The translations under genes were made by a program, and so were the position numbers. A model generated the notes under the pieces. The model was not told the origin of the DNA. It saw only the letters and a list, made by a program, of their open reading frames with translations, and made no database searches. A stretch of 9,073 nucleotides of DNA from assembly GCA_900548415.1 (NCBI GenBank), contig URKO01000030.1, positions 1-9,073 of the forward strand, given 5' to 3'. Origin of the DNA: an uncultured Porphyromonas sp. (lineage in GTDB: Bacteria; Bacteroidota; Bacteroidia; Bacteroidales; Porphyromonadaceae). Positions 6,534-9,073 of the stretch are shown one piece after another. Each line of letters begins with the position of its first letter. Positions within the stretch are counted from its first letter, which is position 1.

Positions 6534-8150
6534 CTAAAGAGATAGTTTGAGTGTCGTCTCACCGATCGTAAGGAGGTAGAGACCAGAGGGAGTACTGGCA
6601 AGGTCTATTTGCTCCGTGCTAGCTCCCGTAGCCACGGTAGTGAATATAGTCTCACCGAGCCGTGTGTACAGTGTAATAGGAGTGCCAGCTGATGCTCCAG
6701 TGATGGTCAGGTGATCTGAAGAAACCTCTACGGTGTAGCAAGTCTCTCCTACTGGGCTACTGACTGCATTACTATTACCCACTCTAGTGAAGGTCGCCTC
6801 AACACGGACGTTGTAACCATCTATGAAGAAGTATCGGTCCTCTAGGATGTCCTCACCGTTAGCTCTAAGGTACTTAAGCTCATAGCCCTCATCTGGAGTG
6901 CAGGTGAGCTGTACTTTGGTGCCGTCTGGCACAGCATTGGGGTCGGGGCAGTCGGGCTTTACCTCGCCCTTGCCCAGCTTAACGATTGTCACCTTGTAGG
7001 TGTCCACTGGGATAAGCTTGTAGGAGGCACTGATCTCTACATCACTCGCTACGGAGATATACTTCTCAGCCGTAATGTCTTTGTCTCCAGCCATTAGATG
7101 CTCTAACTCATAGCCCTCATCGGGGGTGCAGATGAAGTGTAGGATAGCCCCCTCGGGGACCTTTGTGAGGTCATACTCTCGCTCCTTTACTGTAAGGGTA
7201 CCGTGCTCAGGCTTCTGAAGTGAGACACGATAGCTCTTGACAGGGCTAAAGGTTGGAGTGACGGTGACATCAGCCTTGACGATGAGTGTGCGGGTGTTGG
7301 TAATGTCCTCTGTACCTGCCATAAGCTTGGTCAGGGCATACCCCTCCTCAGGCTCTGCGGTAAAGGTCACTGCGCTACCCGCCAGGAGGTGCGTCAGGTC
7401 TACGCCCTCGGGAGCTACGATGCGACCATGCTCGGCCTGAGCTATGGTCACCTTGTGATAGCTCTGCTGGGGAGCGATGATTACTTTGCCCGCATACTCC
7501 TCCTTGCCATCGAGAGTGATAGACATTACATCGTTGAGCTCTGCGACCTTAGCACCACTGGGGGAGGTGATAGCACATCCCTCGAGGGTTAGCTCCTTGA
7601 AGTAGCCGATAGACACCGTCCCCTCATCGTGAAGCGTTGAGGCGGTGACATAAGCTTTGTCGATCAAAAGGCTCGAAGAGACGAAGTCTCCCACGAGTCC
7701 GCCATTGAGTCCAGTGGCTGTAACGGAGACTCCATCGGCAATGGTCAGGCGGCCCCCAGATCGATAGGCATTAGCCTGCTCAGAGGTAATGCTGAGAGAG
7801 CCTGACCCAGTGATCCGGACGGACGAGCGCATCGAGATAGCATCATCAGAGCCTGTGCATACGAGCTGGTTGGTACCCTCTACTTGTATAGTTGTTTCGT
7901 CAGGCATCCAGCCTGCGAGTATCCTCGAGACAGTGTTGATCTGGACATCCCGTAGCGTAAGCGTCTTAGTTGCAGCAGTCCATGAGACGGTACCCTTTTG
8001 GTCTGCAGGCAGTAGCTGTGCATGATCTACAGAGGTGTTGATGTGAGCCTCCATAAATATAAACTCTTGCGCACCCAATGGAAGGGTGAATAGCCACAAG
8101 GATATGGCTACGCCAAAGAGCTTTAGGAGCAGTGGTAATTGTTGATTCAT
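6534..8150 (-). CDS. T9SS cargo protein with beta-rich N-terminal domain, three InlB-type B repeats and sorting domain
   Basis: The product has 538 residues from the ATG at 8150. Its signal peptide ends near LGAQ (25-28). An in-frame ATG at 8189 would add 13 charged or polar residues; I prefer 8150 because it gives an ordinary signal peptide. Residues about 30-225 are short beta strands with the pattern GTVSWTAATKTLTLRDV, ITGSGSLSIT, LTIADGVSVTATG and LTLEGCAI, resembling carbohydrate-binding or beta-helix-like modules of Bacteroidota surface proteins. Three repeats follow at 231-301, 307-377 and 385-454, each Y-x-V-x-(I/L)...G...(E/D)EGYxLxxLxA(G/N)xxDI, matching divergent InlB B repeats. 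The C-terminal type A sorting domain (about 470-538) has TLYTRLGETIF, PSGLYLLTIG and TTLKLSL. No catalytic motif is seen. It lies between the HmuY-like gene (49-base gap) and the second cargo gene. It is probably an extended surface adhesin or binding protein (inference). Confidence 0.88.
   Translation of the reverse strand: MNQQLPLLLKLFGVAISLWLFTLPLGAQEFIFMEAHINTSVDHAQLLPADQKGTVSWTAATKTLTLRDVQINTVSRILAGWMPDETTIQVEGTNQLVCTGSDDAISMRSSVRITGSGSLSITSEQANAYRSGGRLTIADGVSVTATGLNGGLVGDFVSSSLLIDKAYVTASTLHDEGTVSIGYFKELTLEGCAITSPSGAKVAELNDVMSITLDGKEEYAGKVIIAPQQSYHKVTIAQAEHGRIVAPEGVDLTHLLAGSAVTFTAEPEEGYALTKLMAGTEDITNTRTLIVKADVTVTPTFSPVKSYRVSLQKPEHGTLTVKEREYDLTKVPEGAILHFICTPDEGYELEHLMAGDKDITAEKYISVASDVEISASYKLIPVDTYKVTIVKLGKGEVKPDCPDPNAVPDGTKVQLTCTPDEGYELKYLRANGEDILEDRYFFIDGYNVRVEATFTRVGNSNAVSSPVGETCYTVEVSSDHLTITGASAGTPITLYTRLGETIFTTVATGASTEQIDLASTPSGLYLLTIGETTLKLSL
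6789..7460 (-). repeat. Three tandem InlB-B-like repeat units within the cargo gene
   Basis: The units span 7248-7460, 7020-7232 and 6789-6998, each about 70 codons with short linkers. The second and third still share DNA: CTCATAGCCCTCATC occurs in both (near 6878 and 7108), followed by a similar GTGCAG stretch. The first is more diverged. This points to internal duplication, the latest step making units two and three. All keep the (D/E)EGY turn and an A-(G/N)-x-x-D-I loop. Confidence 0.75.
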
Positions 8151-8199
8151 TGATTGATCGCGTTTTGATGTTTGTATAGCATGTGGCATAGTTGCCTCG

Positions 8200-8883
8200 C
8201 TACTTCTTGTCTACCAGCATGGCGTACTGGATCGTGATATAGCCACGGTGCTTCTTGTTGTCCTGAAAGTCTAAGACGCGTAGACGAACTATCTCTCCCG
8301 AAGCTGTCCGAATAAGGAAGATAGCGTTGTCTATATAGACTTGAGGTGGCATACCCTCTTGCGTGATGATCCCCTTGTTGAGAAAGCCCCCAGATCCGTC
8401 GCACTCCGAGGAGAGGAGGAAGTTGGCCTCTTGCATCTCATACTTCGTCCGATGAACGCCTAGGCCATCATCTTCAAACTGCATAAGGAGTTGCCCCTGA
8501 CGATCTAGCTCCCACTGGGTATCCTTAGGTGTAGGTATTTCCTCTGTAAGGATCTTCTGCTTGCTAATACGCACGGCAGCGCCCTTCCCCACCCCCGACT
8601 CTCCACCATTGGTCTTGAAGTCGTAGCGGTGTAAACCGAGATCCCACGAGAGATCGTTAGCTGGGTCAGTCACCTGGACCAGCTCACCAGTAGCAAAGTT
8701 TAGGTAGACCCACTTGGTATAGTCAGTCGCATCGATGGTCATCTTTTTGGTCACCCACTCCTTTTGAGGGTTGACGGGAGGTGTTATCGTATCGTCGCCT
8801 TCGTTTTTAGGAGGTGTCGGTACAGGCTTGTTGCAGGCACATAGTAGAAGTACCATCACGGAAATTAGTGCAAGTTTCTTCAT
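8200..8883 (-). CDS. HmuY-family haem-binding-type lipoprotein
   Basis: The product has 227 residues. The start at 8883 is chosen because MKKLALISV begins a lipoprotein signal peptide ending LCAC (Cys17) and sits about 33 bases after a promoter; the frame stays open upstream but would run through that promoter. A Pro-rich linker (18-40) precedes the domain. Homology to P. gingivalis HmuY (recalled sequence) is clear: NDLSWDLGLHRYDFKTNGGE (76-95) followed by SGVGKGAAV against HmuY NDLNWDMALHRYD...GESGKGKGGAV, and VLDFQDNKK near the C terminus. HmuY is a surface haemophore that takes haem from host proteins and passes it to the TonB receptor HmuR. By my alignment His144 corresponds to haem ligand His134, whereas ligand His166 corresponds to about Glu176, with Met178 close by. 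Some HmuY homologues use Met ligands, so haem binding remains possible but is not assured. It is the first gene of an operon with two T9SS cargo genes, with no HmuR in view. Confidence 0.9.
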   Translation of the reverse strand: MKKLALISVMVLLLCACNKPVPTPPKNEGDDTITPPVNPQKEWVTKKMTIDATDYTKWVYLNFATGELVQVTDPANDLSWDLGLHRYDFKTNGGESGVGKGAAVRISKQKILTEEIPTPKDTQWELDRQGQLLMQFEDDGLGVHRTKYEMQEANFLLSSECDGSGGFLNKGIITQEGMPPQVYIDNAIFLIRTASGEIVRLRVLDFQDNKKHRGYITIQYAMLVDKK

Positions 8884-8922
8884 AACAGTTGTTTTGCTTT
8901 TATCGTCTATCAAATTAACAGT

Positions 8923-8955
8923 GCAAAGGTACGGTTTGGTACCTGCACCTGACAA
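8923..8955 (-). promoter_or_regulatory. Promoter of the HmuY-like operon
   Basis: On the minus strand TACCTTTGC (8923-8931) is a full -7 match, and TTG (8953-8955) lies 21 bases upstream as the -33 element. The start point would be near 8916, about 33 bases before the ATG at 8883. No other TAnnTTTG element was found in the two gaps between the following genes, so this promoter probably drives all three. Confidence 0.65.
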
Positions 8956-8973
8956 TACCTATCTATAGGTATT
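8954..8973. promoter_or_regulatory. Candidate operator: perfect inverted repeat at the -33 region
   Basis: AATACCTA (8954-8961) and TAGGTATT (8966-8973) are perfect inverted repeats around the spacer TCTA. The dyad overlaps two bases of the -33 TTG of the HmuY-like promoter and extends upstream. A site there could block or recruit RNA polymerase. Iron- and haem-dependent control is known for P. gingivalis hmuY, which makes a metal- or haem-sensing regulator attractive, but the sequence does not name one. Confidence 0.5.
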
Positions 8974-9024
8974 TTCATGCTCCTCGCTCCAGTTTTTACT
9001 CACTCGCATGAGGTACAAGTGCAT

Positions 9025-9036
9025 CTCCACGTGGAG
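9025..9036. repeat. Perfect 12-base palindrome CTCCACGTGGAG
   Basis: CTCCACGTGGAG is fully self-complementary. It lies in the last 100 bases of the window, which hold no supportable gene, upstream of the HmuY-like operon. It is about 94 bases beyond the -7 element, so it could be a distal regulatory site, part of an interspersed repeat, or a site for the next gene beyond the window edge. Confidence 0.4.
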
Positions 9037-9073
9037 CCCCTATGATTTCAGCTTATGAAGGCAGTGAGAGTTG

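Noticed and set aside
8147..8404. 85-codon open frame on the - strand inside the HmuY-like gene
   Set aside because: Out-of-frame reading of the HmuY-like gene, whose family signature is clear in the other frame.
8977..9045. 22-residue His-containing open frame on the + strand (HSHEVQVHLHVEP)
   Set aside because: Too short, no promoter or start context, and its end coincides with the CTCCACGTGGAG palindrome, so the histidines probably just reflect the repeat sequence.

Overview
The window looks like chromosomal DNA of a Bacteroidota species, most likely a Porphyromonas relative of moderate G+C (inference). Four observations support this. The TonB-dependent receptor carries an N-terminal carboxypeptidase-regulatory-like domain. 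Two proteins end in type IX secretion (T9SS) C-terminal sorting domains. One lipoprotein belongs to the HmuY family, best known from Porphyromonas gingivalis. Three promoters carry the Bacteroidota -7 element TAnnTTTG, and no clear Shine-Dalgarno sequences are visible. No tRNA, rRNA, CRISPR array, transposase or phage gene was seen.

Left part (1-4653, + strand): a short leader with a TACCTTTGC promoter precedes a two-gene unit. The first gene encodes a 998-residue TonB-dependent outer-membrane receptor. The second, 42 bases downstream, encodes a 447-residue lipoprotein predicted to be a beta-helix. A hairpin followed by a T-rich tract closes the unit. The layout resembles other Bacteroidota uptake pairs, a TonB-dependent pore plus a surface lipoprotein, but the substrate cannot be read from the sequence.

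Middle (4750-5192, - strand): a small four-helix membrane protein of unknown function with its own promoter.

Right part (5228-8973, - strand): an apparent three-gene operon. In transcription order it encodes a HmuY-family haem-binding-type lipoprotein, a T9SS cargo protein with three InlB-type B repeats, and a second T9SS cargo protein with YD/RHS-like beta repeats. The operon starts at a TACCTTTGC promoter whose -33 region lies against a perfect inverted repeat, a candidate operator. It ends before a long imperfect hairpin. Every product is predicted to be exported: one lipoprotein and two T9SS substrates. The usual haem receptor partner (HmuR) is not in the window.

The most interesting points are the HmuY homologue, which keeps one of the two haem-ligating histidines of P. 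gingivalis HmuY and appears to lose the other, its co-transcription with two T9SS cargo genes, and the palindrome at its promoter. These are proposals from reading the sequence; no searches were run.
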